Shown one piece after another: positions 41,487 to 50,479 of a DNA stretch of 64,000 nt. A program made the position numbers and the translations under genes. Numbering within the stretch: the stretch's first letter is position 1; each line of letters begins with the position of its first letter. The DNA lies in the NCBI GenBank assembly GCA_963837445.1, contig CAWINK010000021.1, positions 62,001-126,000 of the forward strand. Reading direction: 5' to 3'. The notes beneath the pieces were generated by a model, which did no database searches, was not told where the DNA came from, and worked only from the letters and a program-made list of their open reading frames with translations. The DNA is from JACVRW01 sp963837445. Its GTDB lineage: Bacteria; Actinomycetota; Thermoleophilia; Solirubrobacterales; Thermoleophilaceae.

Positions 41487-42154
41487 TCGAGCGGCGCCCT
41501 GGCGAAGTTGACCGAGAACGCGCGGCACCAGATCACGACGGTGCTGTACCGGTCGAGGTCGAGCTCGCGTGGAAGGTCGTACTGCTGGTCGCCCTTGTTT
41601 CCCTTGAGGGCGCCGAGGTCCTCGAAGTCGTCGACCTCCGACTCGTCGCGTGCCGAACCCGCGACCAGATAGACACGAAGGTCCGGGCCGTTGTCGACCT
41701 CGAAGCTCGTCAGCGTCAGCACCCTCGCGCCGGCGGCGGTGCGGATGGTGGTGGCGGTCCCGGACACGGAGTGGGCCACCGGCTCGAAGCTGCCGCGCCC
41801 GAGGAGCACGTTCTGCGGGGGCGCGCTTGCGCCGCCGCGCTCTGCCGGCGGCGTGACCCTCACGACCCGCTCGTTCACCTCGTCGTCGATGAAGGTGGAC
41901 CGGGCGAGGTAGCCGCCCACCACGACGGCCGTCAGCAGGTAGGCGCCGATCACGGGCGCGCGCAGGCCGGGGCGCCGCCACGCCACCACGAGGCAGCCGG
42001 CCGCGGCGAGCGCCATCCACACGGCGGTGAGCGCCATCGCCAGCTTGAAGTCGTTCGTGATCAGGCCGCCACTGACCCAGATCCCCACGAGGAGGATGAC
42101 GACGATTGAGACCGCGGTGGCGAGCTTGACCAGGCCGGACCGTGTTGCCGTCAC
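41483..42154 (-). CDS. Membrane protein with C-terminal DM13 domain
   Basis: Predicted 223-residue protein from the GTG at 42154. Three or four membrane helices occur in residues 8-95 (ATAVSIVVILLVGIWV, LAMALTAVWMALAAAGCLVV, VIGAYLLTAVVVGGYLA), followed by a DM13 domain (about 115-220) with LLGRGSFEPVAHSVSGTATTIR, FEVDNGPDLRVYLVAG and TVVIWCRAFSVNFARAPL, whose Cys is the usual conserved one. DM13 domains are thought to carry electrons. Coupling to a redoxin supports a redox role. Confidence 0.82.
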   Translation of the reverse strand: MTATRSGLVKLATAVSIVVILLVGIWVSGGLITNDFKLAMALTAVWMALAAAGCLVVAWRRPGLRAPVIGAYLLTAVVVGGYLARSTFIDDEVNERVVRVTPPAERGGASAPPQNVLLGRGSFEPVAHSVSGTATTIRTAAGARVLTLTSFEVDNGPDLRVYLVAGSARDESEVDDFEDLGALKGNKGDQQYDLPRELDLDRYSTVVIWCRAFSVNFARAPLE

Positions 42155-42387
42155 CGCGCGGCCAGACTGGCTTGACCAGCGTCCGCTCGGTCGGCGGATG
42201 CGCGGTACACGGCATACGAGTCGAGGTCTCGCCGCGCACGCCAGTCTGCGTACGCCGCGCGAGCCTCGTCCGCGGCGGTTCGCCACGCCAAGAGCTCCGG
42301 CGGCGCGCCGACCTCGGTCTGCGCCACACGCCCGGCCACAAAGGCGTACTCGCCCAGGTCGGTGAGATCTTTGAGAAGGCGATTCAT
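42151..42387 (-). CDS. Small hypothetical protein ahead of the DM13 gene
   Basis: Predicted 78-residue, mostly helical cytoplasmic protein (LLAWRTAADEARAAYADWRAR) ending with a GTGA overlap to the DM13 gene. No motif is recognised. Its place between the anti-sigma-like gene and the DM13 gene, all closely spaced, supports reality. Confidence 0.55.
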   Translation of the reverse strand: MNRLLKDLTDLGEYAFVAGRVAQTEVGAPPELLAWRTAADEARAAYADWRARRDLDSYAVYRASADRADAGQASLAAR

Positions 42388-42417
42388 GCCCTCTTCGTCA
42401 CACGGGCGCCGCGCCCG

Positions 42418-42690
42418 TTACGCCGGGTCGGCGTTTTGCGCGCCGCGCCAACCGCGAAACGCCTCGAGCAGCTGCTGCTGCCGCTCGGGGCTGATCATCT
42501 CGGCTGCCAGCTCGCCGACGACGTCGATCGTCTGCCGTATCTGCGCGACGTATTCCTCGCAGTGCGGGCACTCGGCGAGATGTGCCTCGAACCGCGCACG
42601 GTCGGCTTCGGACAGTGCGGCCTCCAGGTAGTCGGTCACGAGCTCGACGAGCTCCTGGCACGAGATATCGCCGATTTCACCGCCCGCCAT
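42418..42690 (-). CDS. zf-HC2 anti-sigma-like protein, paralogue
   Basis: Predicted 90-residue protein from the ATG at 42690 with HLAECPHC (His37, Cys41, Cys44). Its N-terminal wording, ISCQELVELVTDYLEAALS, is clearly related to VTCQEVVELVNDYLERSLP of 39795-40046. There is no sigma gene beside it; it heads the minus-strand operon with the DM13 and redoxin genes. It may sense redox state, or bind the ECF factor 3 kb away. Confidence 0.85.
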   Translation of the reverse strand: MAGGEIGDISCQELVELVTDYLEAALSEADRARFEAHLAECPHCEEYVAQIRQTIDVVGELAAEMISPERQQQLLEAFRGWRGAQNADPA

Positions 42691-42768
42691 CCGCGAGCTA
42701 GGTCGAATACACGGGCCCGGCGTTACATGCCGGTGTAACGCCATCGCGGCCGACGGGACTCCGTCCGC

Positions 42769-44646
42769 ATGGAGACATCGGTGATCACACAGTCCGCGTC
42801 CGCCTCGGAGCATGGCGAGGAACCCTCCCAGCCAGTTGCGAACTACGGCCTGCTGGCCGATTGCAACTCCGCAGCGCTGGTGGACCGCGACGGCTCGATC
42901 GACTGGCTGTGCATGCCACGCTATGACAGCGACGCGGTCTTCGCCCGGCTGCTCGACCCGGACGCAGGCCACTGGTCGATTCGGCCCACCTCGGACTACA
43001 CCGCCGAGCGGCGCTACCTCCCCGGGACACTCGTGATCGAGACGACCTTCACGACCGATTCCGGCCAGGTCAGGCTCACCGACGCCATGGCGTTCGCCGA
43101 CGGGCAGCGCGGCCATGACCTCGGGTATGACGCGCCGCACGAGCTGCTCAGAGGCGTGGAGTGCGTGTCCGGCCGGGTCGAGCTCGAGCTGGAGCTCGCG
43201 CCGCGGCCGCAGTACGGGCTGGTGATGCCGCTGATCCGGCTCGAGGATGGCGGCGCACGGACGTTCGGCGCCGGCCGCATCACCGTGCGGTCCGCCGCGC
43301 CACTCGAGGTGGACGGCGCGACGATGCGCGCCTCGTTCACGGTCGCCGAGGGCGAGCGCCGTGGCTTCTCCGTTCGCTGGGCGTCCGCCGAGGACCGGAG
43401 CGCGCCGGAGCCGACGGCGGCGGACGCCGTCGCCGGGCGGATCGCCGACACTGTCGAGGGCTGGCGCTCCTGGGAGGCCGAGCACGACATCTACGAGGGC
43501 CCGCACCGAGAGCTCGTCCGGATGAGCTCGCGCGTGCTCAAGGGCCTCAGCTATCGCCCCACCGGCGCCATCGTCGCCGCACCCACCACCTCCCTCCCCG
43601 AGACGGTGGGCGGCGAGCGCAACTGGGACTACCGCTTCTCCTGGATCCGCGACTCGAGCCTGACGATCGAGGCGCTCTACATCGGCACCTGCACGGACGA
43701 GGCCGAGGAGTTCATCTCCTTCATGACCAGCTCGGCCGGCGGGCGCGCCGGTGAGGGGTCGCTTCAGATCATGTACGGGATCGGGGGTGAGCACGACCTC
43801 TCGGAGCGCGAGCTGACGCACCTGCGCGGCTGGCGCGAGTCGCGCCCGGTCCGCGTCGGAAACGGCGCCTGGGATCAGGTCCAGCTCGATGTCTACGGCG
43901 AGCTGCTCAACTCGCTCTGGCTCTACCGCGAGAAGCTGGGCGACCTCCATCCGGAGATTCAGGCGTTCGTGGCGGACCTTGCCGACACCGCGGCCCGGCG
44001 CTGGATGGAGACCGACTCGGGCATGTGGGAGATGCGCGGTGAGCCGCGCCACCATCTGTCGTCGAAGGTCCTCTGCTGGACCGCGCTCGATCGCGCGGTG
44101 AAGTTGGCGGATCAGCTCGGCGACTACGCGAAGACCGAGGAGTGGGAGGCGGCGCGCGACGAGATCCGCGAGGCCGTGCTCGAGCGCGGCTGGAGCGAGC
44201 AGAAGCAGGCGTTCGCGCAGTCCTTCGACTCGGACGAGCTCGACGCCGCTCAGCTCCTCATGCCGATCCTCGGCTTCCTTCCGGCCACCGACGAGCGGAT
44301 GCGCTCGACGATCGAGGCGATCGCGTCGGAGCTGACGGAGGACGGCCTCGTGCTCCGGTACCGCAACGACGAGGGGCTGAACGCGGACGGGCTCACGGGC
44401 GAGGAGGGCACCTTCGTGATCTGCTCGTTCTGGCTCGTTTCGTGTCTGGCGAAGGCGGGCGAGCTCGAGCGCGCCGAGGCGCTCTTCGAGCAGCTCGCCG
44501 GCTACGCCAACGAGCTCGGCCTGCTCGCGGAGGAGATCGACACGGCGAACGGCGAACAGCTCGGCAACTTCCCGCAGGCCTTCAGCCACATCGGGCTGAT
44601 CACGGCCGCATGGGAGATCGACAAGGCGCGGGAGGCCCGGGCGTGA
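42769..44646 (+). CDS. GH15 family glucoamylase/trehalase-like enzyme
   Basis: Predicted 625-residue cytoplasmic hydrolase. N-terminal beta domain begins VANYGLLADCNSAALVDRDGSIDWLCMPRYD; the alpha/alpha barrel has GGERNWDYRFSWIRDSSLT, WMETDSGMWEMRGEPRHHLSSKVLCW with the general-acid Glu in the R-G-E-P turn, and TANGEQLGNFPQAFSHIGLI with the base Glu. It acts on alpha-glucosidic bonds, in actinobacteria often trehalose or maltodextrins. It overlaps the flavin oxidoreductase by 4 bp. Divergent from the anti-sigma-like gene. Confidence 0.92.
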   Translation: METSVITQSASASEHGEEPSQPVANYGLLADCNSAALVDRDGSIDWLCMPRYDSDAVFARLLDPDAGHWSIRPTSDYTAERRYLPGTLVIETTFTTDSGQVRLTDAMAFADGQRGHDLGYDAPHELLRGVECVSGRVELELELAPRPQYGLVMPLIRLEDGGARTFGAGRITVRSAAPLEVDGATMRASFTVAEGERRGFSVRWASAEDRSAPEPTAADAVAGRIADTVEGWRSWEAEHDIYEGPHRELVRMSSRVLKGLSYRPTGAIVAAPTTSLPETVGGERNWDYRFSWIRDSSLTIEALYIGTCTDEAEEFISFMTSSAGGRAGEGSLQIMYGIGGEHDLSERELTHLRGWRESRPVRVGNGAWDQVQLDVYGELLNSLWLYREKLGDLHPEIQAFVADLADTAARRWMETDSGMWEMRGEPRHHLSSKVLCWTALDRAVKLADQLGDYAKTEEWEAARDEIREAVLERGWSEQKQAFAQSFDSDELDAAQLLMPILGFLPATDERMRSTIEAIASELTEDGLVLRYRNDEGLNADGLTGEEGTFVICSFWLVSCLAKAGELERAEALFEQLAGYANELGLLAEEIDTANGEQLGNFPQAFSHIGLITAAWEIDKAREARA

Positions 44647-45995
44647 GCGACCACTACGACGTCGTCGTGATCGGCGCCGGGCCCGCGGGCCAGCACTGCG
44701 CCGGCCAGCTCGCCGAGGGCGGCCTGCGCGTCGCGATCGTGGAGCGCGAGCGGGTGGGTGGTGAGTGCGACTACTGGGCGTGCATCCCATCGAAGACCCT
44801 GCTGCGTCCCGGCGAGGCGCTGCAGGCGGCGCGCGAAGCGCCGGGCGCTCGCGAGGCGGTGAGCGGCGAAGTACGACCGGAGGGCGCGTTCGAGTGGCGC
44901 GACTTCATGGTCTCGGGCTACGAGGACGCCGCCAAGGCCGCGTACCTCGACTCGAAGGGCATCGAGGTACTGCGCGGCCCGGCGCGACTCACCGGACCGG
45001 GCAGCGTCGAGGTCGGGCAGGACGCCTACTCGGCCGACCACGTGGTGATTGCCACCGGATCGGACCCGGTGGTGCCGCCGATTTCCGGCCTACGCGAGCT
45101 CGATGGCGTTTGGACCAACCGCGAGGCGACCGCGCTGACGGAAGTTCCGACCCGGCTGCTGGTTCTGGGCGGTGGGCCCGTGGGCGTCGAGATGGCGCAG
45201 GCCGTGCGTCGCATGGGAGCTTCTGTCGCGCTGGTCGAGGGCATGGACCACGTGCTGCCGCGCGAGCCGAAGCCGCTCGGGGACGCCCTCGGCAGCGCCC
45301 TCGCCGCGGACGGAATCGAGCTCTACTTCGGCGAGCACGCCGCCGCCGTCCGCTTCGAGCGCGGCGAGTACGTGCTCGAGTTCGGCGAGCGCGACGAGCT
45401 GCGTGGCGACCGGCTGGTCGTCGCGACGGGCCGGCGGCCGCGCGTGGACGGGCTCGGCCTCGAGACGGTCGGCGTCGAGCCGACCCGCCAGGGCATCCCG
45501 GTCGACGAGCGGATGCGCGTGGCCGACGGCCTGTGGGCGATCGGCGACGTGACGGGCGTCTGGCCGCTCACCTACATGGGCAAGTACCAGGGCCGCGTGG
45601 CGGCGGCGAACATCCTGGGCAGCGAGCGCGTCGCCAACTACGACGCGGTGCCGCGCGTGGTGTTCACCGATCCCCAGGCGGCCGCCGTCGGCGACCCCGA
45701 CGGGCCGGTCACGGCAACCGTCCCGCTCTCCGAGGTGCCCCGAACCGCCACCTACACGCGTGCGTATGCGGAGAGCCCCGGCTTCATGACGCTGGTCTCG
45801 GACGGCGAGCGCATCACCGGCGCATACGCCCTTGGTCCCGACGCGGGCGAGTGGCTCCAGCAGGCCACGGTCGCCATACGGGCGGGTGTGCCGCTGGAGG
45901 TGATGGAGGACGTGATCCAGCCCTTCCCCACCTTCTCGGAGATCTTCCTCCACGCGCTCCTGGAGCTCCGGGCTAGGGTTCCGGCGGCGGCCTAG
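44643..45995 (+). CDS. Pyridine-nucleotide-disulfide oxidoreductase without the C-terminal His
   Basis: Predicted 450-residue FAD flavoprotein from the GTG at 44643. FAD site VVVIGAGPAGQHCAGQLAEGG, redox disulfide Cys42-D-Y-W-A-Cys47 in GGECDYWACIPSK, NAD site LLVLGGGPVGVEMAQAV, and IGDVTGVWPLTYMGKYQGR. The C-terminal H-P-T-x-S-E of lipoamide dehydrogenases is changed to PFPTFSE, so the usual acid/base His is missing. It may be a mercuric-reductase-like or transhydrogenase-like relative. It overlaps the GH15 gene by 4 bp. Confidence 0.85.
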   Translation: MSDHYDVVVIGAGPAGQHCAGQLAEGGLRVAIVERERVGGECDYWACIPSKTLLRPGEALQAAREAPGAREAVSGEVRPEGAFEWRDFMVSGYEDAAKAAYLDSKGIEVLRGPARLTGPGSVEVGQDAYSADHVVIATGSDPVVPPISGLRELDGVWTNREATALTEVPTRLLVLGGGPVGVEMAQAVRRMGASVALVEGMDHVLPREPKPLGDALGSALAADGIELYFGEHAAAVRFERGEYVLEFGERDELRGDRLVVATGRRPRVDGLGLETVGVEPTRQGIPVDERMRVADGLWAIGDVTGVWPLTYMGKYQGRVAAANILGSERVANYDAVPRVVFTDPQAAAVGDPDGPVTATVPLSEVPRTATYTRAYAESPGFMTLVSDGERITGAYALGPDAGEWLQQATVAIRAGVPLEVMEDVIQPFPTFSEIFLHALLELRARVPAAA

Positions 45996-46003
45996 GGACC
46001 CCG

Positions 46004-46765
46004 ATGGAGAACCTCGGCGCCTCGCTCGGCTGGGGCCTGGTGGTGGGCGCGAGCTTGGTCGTCGGCGCCCTGGCTGCCGCGTTCCTTCGGCTCCCGTCCC
46101 GCGTTGCCGCCACGCTCACGGCCTTCGGCGGGGGCGTGCTGTTCGCGGCGATCGCCCTCGAGCTCGTGCCGGAGGCAGACCGCCAGGCGGGCGTTCCGCT
46201 CACCGCCCTCGGGCTGCTCGCCGGAACGCTCGTGTACGTGGCGGCCGACGCTTGGCTCAGCCGCGACCCGAGCATGAACCGCACGAGGCGTTCGGGGCAC
46301 GCCGCCGCGGCGGGCCGGCCGATGACGATGCACAGTTCCGAGGCCGCCCGTGGCGAGTCGATCGCCGCCGGGCTGTTCGTGGACGGCGTGCCGGAGTCGA
46401 TCGCGCTCGGACTGACGGTGGCCGAGGGCGAGATCGGCGTCGCGCTGCTCGCCGGGGTGCTCGTCGGCAACGTGGTCGAGGCCTACGGCGCGGCTCAACC
46501 GATCGTGGCCGGCGGTCACACGCGCCGCTTCGCGATCGCGCTGCTCGCGGCGATCGGGGCGGCGCTGGCGCTCGCGACGCTGCTCGGCGGCACCGCACTC
46601 GCCGACGCGAGCGGCGAGGTCGTCGGCACGGCGGAAGCGATCGCGGCGGGTGCGGTGCTCGCGGTGATCACGGTCGCCATCGTGCCGCACGCCTTCGAGG
46701 AGGTCAGCCGCCTGGTCGCCTCGGCGACGGTGGCGGGCTTCATCACCGGTTACCTCCTGAGCTGA
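46004..46765 (+). CDS. ZIP-family metal transporter
   Basis: Predicted 253-residue protein with about eight membrane helices. Residues 120-145, GLFVDGVPESIALGLTV, carry the family's D-G-x-P-E-S motif, corresponding to the H-N-x-P-E-G of ZIP proteins (the metal-binding His is replaced by Asp); IVPHAFEEVSRL later keeps His and Glu. Probable zinc or other divalent-metal import. 8 bp after the flavin oxidoreductase stop, so it is in one transcript. Confidence 0.78.
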   Translation: MENLGASLGWGLVVGASLVVGALAAAFLRLPSRVAATLTAFGGGVLFAAIALELVPEADRQAGVPLTALGLLAGTLVYVAADAWLSRDPSMNRTRRSGHAAAAGRPMTMHSSEAARGESIAAGLFVDGVPESIALGLTVAEGEIGVALLAGVLVGNVVEAYGAAQPIVAGGHTRRFAIALLAAIGAALALATLLGGTALADASGEVVGTAEAIAAGAVLAVITVAIVPHAFEEVSRLVASATVAGFITGYLLS

Positions 46766-46809
46766 CCTCGGCGACGTAACGCGTGGGCGCCCCGGTGGAC
46801 TGAGTCGAT

Positions 46810-47715
46810 GTGAGCCAGGCGACCAGCGTGCCCGACCTCCCCGCGAGCCCCTCTCCCTTCGTCGTCCGCGACGCGGAGTTCGAGGCCGTCCTGGGCCACG
46901 CACCTCGCCTGGCTCACGTGATCGACGTCGACGCCCACGAAGGCCCGGTCTACGTGCCGGCCGACGATGCCCTGTACTTCACGACCCTTCCGCGACGGCC
47001 CGGCCCGAGCGTCGACATCAAGCGGCTCCGCCTCGAGTCGATGACCGCCTCCACCGTGCGCCGCGGCGCCGCGGCCGCTAACGGGATGGCCCTGGGCCAC
47101 GACGGCCGGCTCGTGGTCTGCGAGCAGCTCCGCGGGGCGATCGCTTCCGTGGATCGCCGGACCGGCGGGCGCGAAACGCTGGCCGAGGGTTTCAACTCGC
47201 CCAACGACGTCGTGGTGAGGAGTGACGGCACGATCTGGTTCACGGATCCGAGCTACGGCTGGCTCCAGGGCTTCCGGCCGCGGCCGCTCCTCCGGGACGC
47301 CGTGTGGCGATACGACCCGCGAACGGGGAGCGCGATCGCGGTCGCCGATTCGTTCGACAAGCCCAACGGACTCTGCTTCTCGCCGGACGAGCGCACGCTG
47401 TACGTGGCCGACAACGGCGAGCCGCACCACCTCAAGGCCTTCGACGTCCTGGACGGCGGGCGGCTCGACGGCGAGCGCGTGATTCACGTGAGCTCGCCGG
47501 AGCATCCGGACGGCCTGAAGGCCGACTCGGCGGGACGGCTGTACGCGACCTTCGCGGGCGGCGTCGAGGTGCTGAGCCCGGACGGCCGCCTGATCGGGGA
47601 GATCGAGCTTCCGGGTGCCGTCAACTTCTGCTTCGGCGGCCGCGACCGCAACGTCCTGTTCATCACTGCCGACACGGCGATCCACGCCGCCCACCTACAA
47701 GCGAAAGGACCCTGA
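46810..47715 (+). CDS. SMP-30/gluconolactonase-like beta-propeller, first copy
   Basis: Predicted 301-residue protein from the GTG at 46810. Marks: HEGPVYVPADDALYFTT, NGMALGHDGRLVVCEQ, FNSPNDVVVRSDGTIWFTDPSYG and FDKPNGLCFSPDERTLYVADNG, with metal-ligand Glu, Asn and Asp as in SMP-30. These enzymes hydrolyse sugar lactones. The next gene begins 2 bp after its stop; four genes through 51033 form one operon. Confidence 0.88.
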   Translation: MSQATSVPDLPASPSPFVVRDAEFEAVLGHAPRLAHVIDVDAHEGPVYVPADDALYFTTLPRRPGPSVDIKRLRLESMTASTVRRGAAAANGMALGHDGRLVVCEQLRGAIASVDRRTGGRETLAEGFNSPNDVVVRSDGTIWFTDPSYGWLQGFRPRPLLRDAVWRYDPRTGSAIAVADSFDKPNGLCFSPDERTLYVADNGEPHHLKAFDVLDGGRLDGERVIHVSSPEHPDGLKADSAGRLYATFAGGVEVLSPDGRLIGEIELPGAVNFCFGGRDRNVLFITADTAIHAAHLQAKGP

Positions 47716-47717
47716 GA

Positions 47718-48932
47718 ATGGCCCTCGTAAGGACTCGCAGGATCATTGACGATGCCGGTGCCTCCGCCGTTATCGCCGCCGCCGAGCAGGACGCGAACGC
47801 CAATGGGCACCGCGTCGTCATCGCGGTGGTCGATCCGCACGGCGAGCTGATCGAGCTCCGCCGCACGCCGGGCGCGCAGATCGCATCGTCGCGTGTGGCG
47901 GTCGACAAGGCGCGCACGGCCGCGATCTTCGTGCGGCCGAGCCGCGAGATCGAGGAGCAGGTCACGAATGGCCGGCTGGGCGCGCTTGCTCTTCACGGCG
48001 CGTCCGCGCTCACCGGCGGGATTCCGCTGAAGGTGGATGGCGAGGTTGTCGGCGCGATCGGCACGAGCGGGGAGACCCCCGACGAGGACGAGGCGATCTC
48101 GATCGCCGGCGCGGCCGCCGATTTCTCGGTTTCCGAGGTCGCCGCGCTCACCTACGAGGGCGCGCGGCTCGCAGCCGAGGCGGCGGGCGCGGCGGCCGCC
48201 GAGCGCGGCGTGTCGCCCGTGATCTCAGCGGTCGACGCGGGTGGCGCGCTCATGTACCTGGTGCGCCCCGACTCCGCCCAGGTGGCATCCGTCGAGGTGA
48301 CGACCGACAAGGCGCGCACCGCCGCGATCTACCGGCGGCCCAGCAAGGACTTCGAGGACCAGGCGTCCGGCGGGCGGCCGTCCGCGCTTCACCTCGCCCG
48401 CGCGGTGCCGCTCCAGGGCGGCGTGCCGATCGAATCCTACGGCGTGGTGATCGGGGCGATCGGCGTGAGCGGCGCGACCGACGCAGACGAGGACCGCGAG
48501 CTCGCCGAGCTGGGCGCGCGGTCGCTCGAGGCGGCGATTGCCGCCCGCGCGAACGGCGGCGGCTCGGACGGCGCGGCGTACTTCCCCGCCGCCGCGGTGG
48601 ACGAGAAATTCCGCGCCGGCGGCCTGCTGCTCGACACCGAGACGTACAAGATCGACGCGGGCCGGCGCGATGGCCCCGGCGAGGTCGAGTACCACGAGCG
48701 CGTCGTGGACGTCATGCACGTGGTGAGCGGGCGCGCGACGGTGCTGACCGGCGGCGCGATGGTCGACCCCCGCGAGGTGGCTCCGGGTGAGCTGCGCGCG
48801 GCGGCCGTCGAGGGCGGCCGGCGGCGTGAGCTGAGCGAGGGCGACGTGCTCGCGATCCCGAACGGCGTTCCGCACCAGTTCACCGAGGTGTCGGACCCGT
48901 TCCTGTACTTCGTGGTGAAGGTGGCCGCGTGA
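47718..48932 (+). CDS. Fusion of two GlcG/HbpS domains and a cupin
   Basis: Predicted 404-residue protein from the ATG at 47718. Domains: GlcG/HbpS 1 (about 1-135) with IAVVDPHGELIELRRTPGA, DKARTAAIFVRPSREIEEQV and GGIPLKVDGEVVGAIGTSG; GlcG/HbpS 2 (about 145-285) with ISAVDAGGALMYLVRPDSA, DKARTAAIYRRPSKDFEDQ and GGVPIESYGVVIGAIGVSG; and a C-terminal cupin (about 300-404) with YHERVVDVMHVVSGRATVLTGG and IPNGVPHQFTEV. HbpS binds haem or senses redox; the fusion to a cupin is unusual to my knowledge. Function unknown, in an SMP-30 operon. Confidence 0.88.
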   Translation: MALVRTRRIIDDAGASAVIAAAEQDANANGHRVVIAVVDPHGELIELRRTPGAQIASSRVAVDKARTAAIFVRPSREIEEQVTNGRLGALALHGASALTGGIPLKVDGEVVGAIGTSGETPDEDEAISIAGAAADFSVSEVAALTYEGARLAAEAAGAAAAERGVSPVISAVDAGGALMYLVRPDSAQVASVEVTTDKARTAAIYRRPSKDFEDQASGGRPSALHLARAVPLQGGVPIESYGVVIGAIGVSGATDADEDRELAELGARSLEAAIAARANGGGSDGAAYFPAAAVDEKFRAGGLLLDTETYKIDAGRRDGPGEVEYHERVVDVMHVVSGRATVLTGGAMVDPREVAPGELRAAAVEGGRRRELSEGDVLAIPNGVPHQFTEVSDPFLYFVVKVAA

Positions 48933-50479
48933 TGGCCACGACCGTCGCCTCTCCCGCCACACGCCCCCCAGGCCCCCCGGAGCTGCTGCCCGGCCGGCCC
49001 GACTCGATCGTCGACCTCCAGACCGAGGAGGGGGTCGCGCTGGTCGGCGGGCAGTGGCGCTACGCGGACGCCCGGGTCGAGGAGACCGGCTTCGTCGAGC
49101 TCGGGTCGCCGGAGGACCCGCTCGGCCCGGGCACTGTGCCCAACCGGACCTACGACGTGAGCCCGCATGCCGAGGCGGCGGACTTCGACGACTCAGGATG
49201 GCCCGCGCTCGCACCGGCCGACACGATGAGCAGGCTGTCGACCGGCCGCGTGTGCTTCAACTGGTATCGGATCGCGGTGACGCTCCCCGAGCGAATCGGG
49301 GACACCGCTGTCGCAGGGTCCACGGTCGTCTTCGAGGTCGTGATCGACGACTACGCCGAGGTGTGGGTGAACGGCTCGATGCCGCACGCGCTGGGCGACA
49401 CGGGCGGCCCGGTGGTGGCCGGGTTCAACGCGCCGAACCGGGTCGTCCTCACCCGCGACGCGAGTCCAGGCGACCGCTTCGTGATAGCCGTCTTCGGCAT
49501 CAATGGCCCGATTTCGGCGGCACCGGCGAACTACATCTGGATGCGCACGGCGACCCTCGACGTGTACGAGGGGCGCCCCCAGCGTGCCGATCTCGAGGTG
49601 GTCGCTCAGGGCTTCGAGTTCACCGAGGGCCCCGTGTGGTCCGCCGACGGCTCGCTGCTCTTCTCGTCGCCCAACACCAACTCGATCTACCGGCTCGATC
49701 CGGAGCTGGGCAGGGTGACGCTGTTTCGTCCGAAGAGCGGCTACACCGGCGTGGACATCGGCCGCTACCTCCAGCCAGGGTCCAACGGGCTGACCTTCGA
49801 CCCGGACGGCCGCCTCGTCATGTGCCAGCACGGGAACCGCCGGATCCTGCGGGTGAATCCGCACGGCGACACGACCGTGCTCGCCGACTCCTACGAGGGC
49901 CGCCGGCTGAACAGCCCGAACGACCTGGTCTGCCGCTCCGACGGCAGCGTCTGGTTCACCGACCCGCCGTTCGGGCGGCCGGGCATGGCGGACGACCCCG
50001 ACCGCGAGCTGGACTTCAGCGGTGTATTCAGAGTCTCGTCCGACGGCGAGATCGCGCTGATCGACGACTCGCTCGCGGGGCCGAACGGAATCGCCTTCTC
50101 CCCGGACGAACGAACGCTGTATGTGGGGAACTGGGACGAGTCCGCCAAGGTCGTGGTGCGCTACGAGCTGTCCGAGAACGGCGAGGTCATCGACCGCGCC
50201 GTCCTGTTCGACATGACCGATGCGCCCGGCGAGGACGCGATCGACGGGCTCAAGGTCGACGTGGAGGGCACCCTGTACGTCTGCGGCCCCGGCGGGATCT
50301 GGGTGATCTCCCCGGCCGGCGAGCGGCTCGACCTGATCGAGCTCCCCGAGGCGCCGCACAACCTCGCGTTCGGCGGCGACGACGCCCGCGACCTGTACGT
50401 GACAGCGCTGACCAGCGTGTACCGGCTGCGCACCGACGTGCCGGGCATCAACCCGCACACCGAGAGGAGCACCCGATGA
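48932..50479 (+). CDS. SMP-30/gluconolactonase-like protein with extra N-terminal domain
   Basis: Predicted 515-residue protein from the ATG at 48932 (a GTG at 48929 is equally placed). Residues 25-205 form an extra beta domain with GQWRYADARV, FDDSGWP, FNWYRIAVTLPE and VVIDDYAEVWVNG, the pattern of sugar-binding jelly rolls in glycosidases (GH2 type). The rest is an SMP-30 propeller with FTEGPVWSADGSLLFSS, NSPNDLVCRSDGSVWFTDPPFG and GPNGIAFSPDERTLYVGNW. A lactonase with a carbohydrate-binding domain is a reasonable reading. No signal peptide. Overlaps the redoxin by 4 bp. Confidence 0.85.
   Translation: MATTVASPATRPPGPPELLPGRPDSIVDLQTEEGVALVGGQWRYADARVEETGFVELGSPEDPLGPGTVPNRTYDVSPHAEAADFDDSGWPALAPADTMSRLSTGRVCFNWYRIAVTLPERIGDTAVAGSTVVFEVVIDDYAEVWVNGSMPHALGDTGGPVVAGFNAPNRVVLTRDASPGDRFVIAVFGINGPISAAPANYIWMRTATLDVYEGRPQRADLEVVAQGFEFTEGPVWSADGSLLFSSPNTNSIYRLDPELGRVTLFRPKSGYTGVDIGRYLQPGSNGLTFDPDGRLVMCQHGNRRILRVNPHGDTTVLADSYEGRRLNSPNDLVCRSDGSVWFTDPPFGRPGMADDPDRELDFSGVFRVSSDGEIALIDDSLAGPNGIAFSPDERTLYVGNWDESAKVVVRYELSENGEVIDRAVLFDMTDAPGEDAIDGLKVDVEGTLYVCGPGGIWVISPAGERLDLIELPEAPHNLAFGGDDARDLYVTALTSVYRLRTDVPGINPHTERSTR

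Noticed and set aside
42418..44790. 790-codon minus-strand frame
   Set aside because: Only its last 90 codons are real (anti-sigma-like protein); the rest is the antisense of the GH15 gene.
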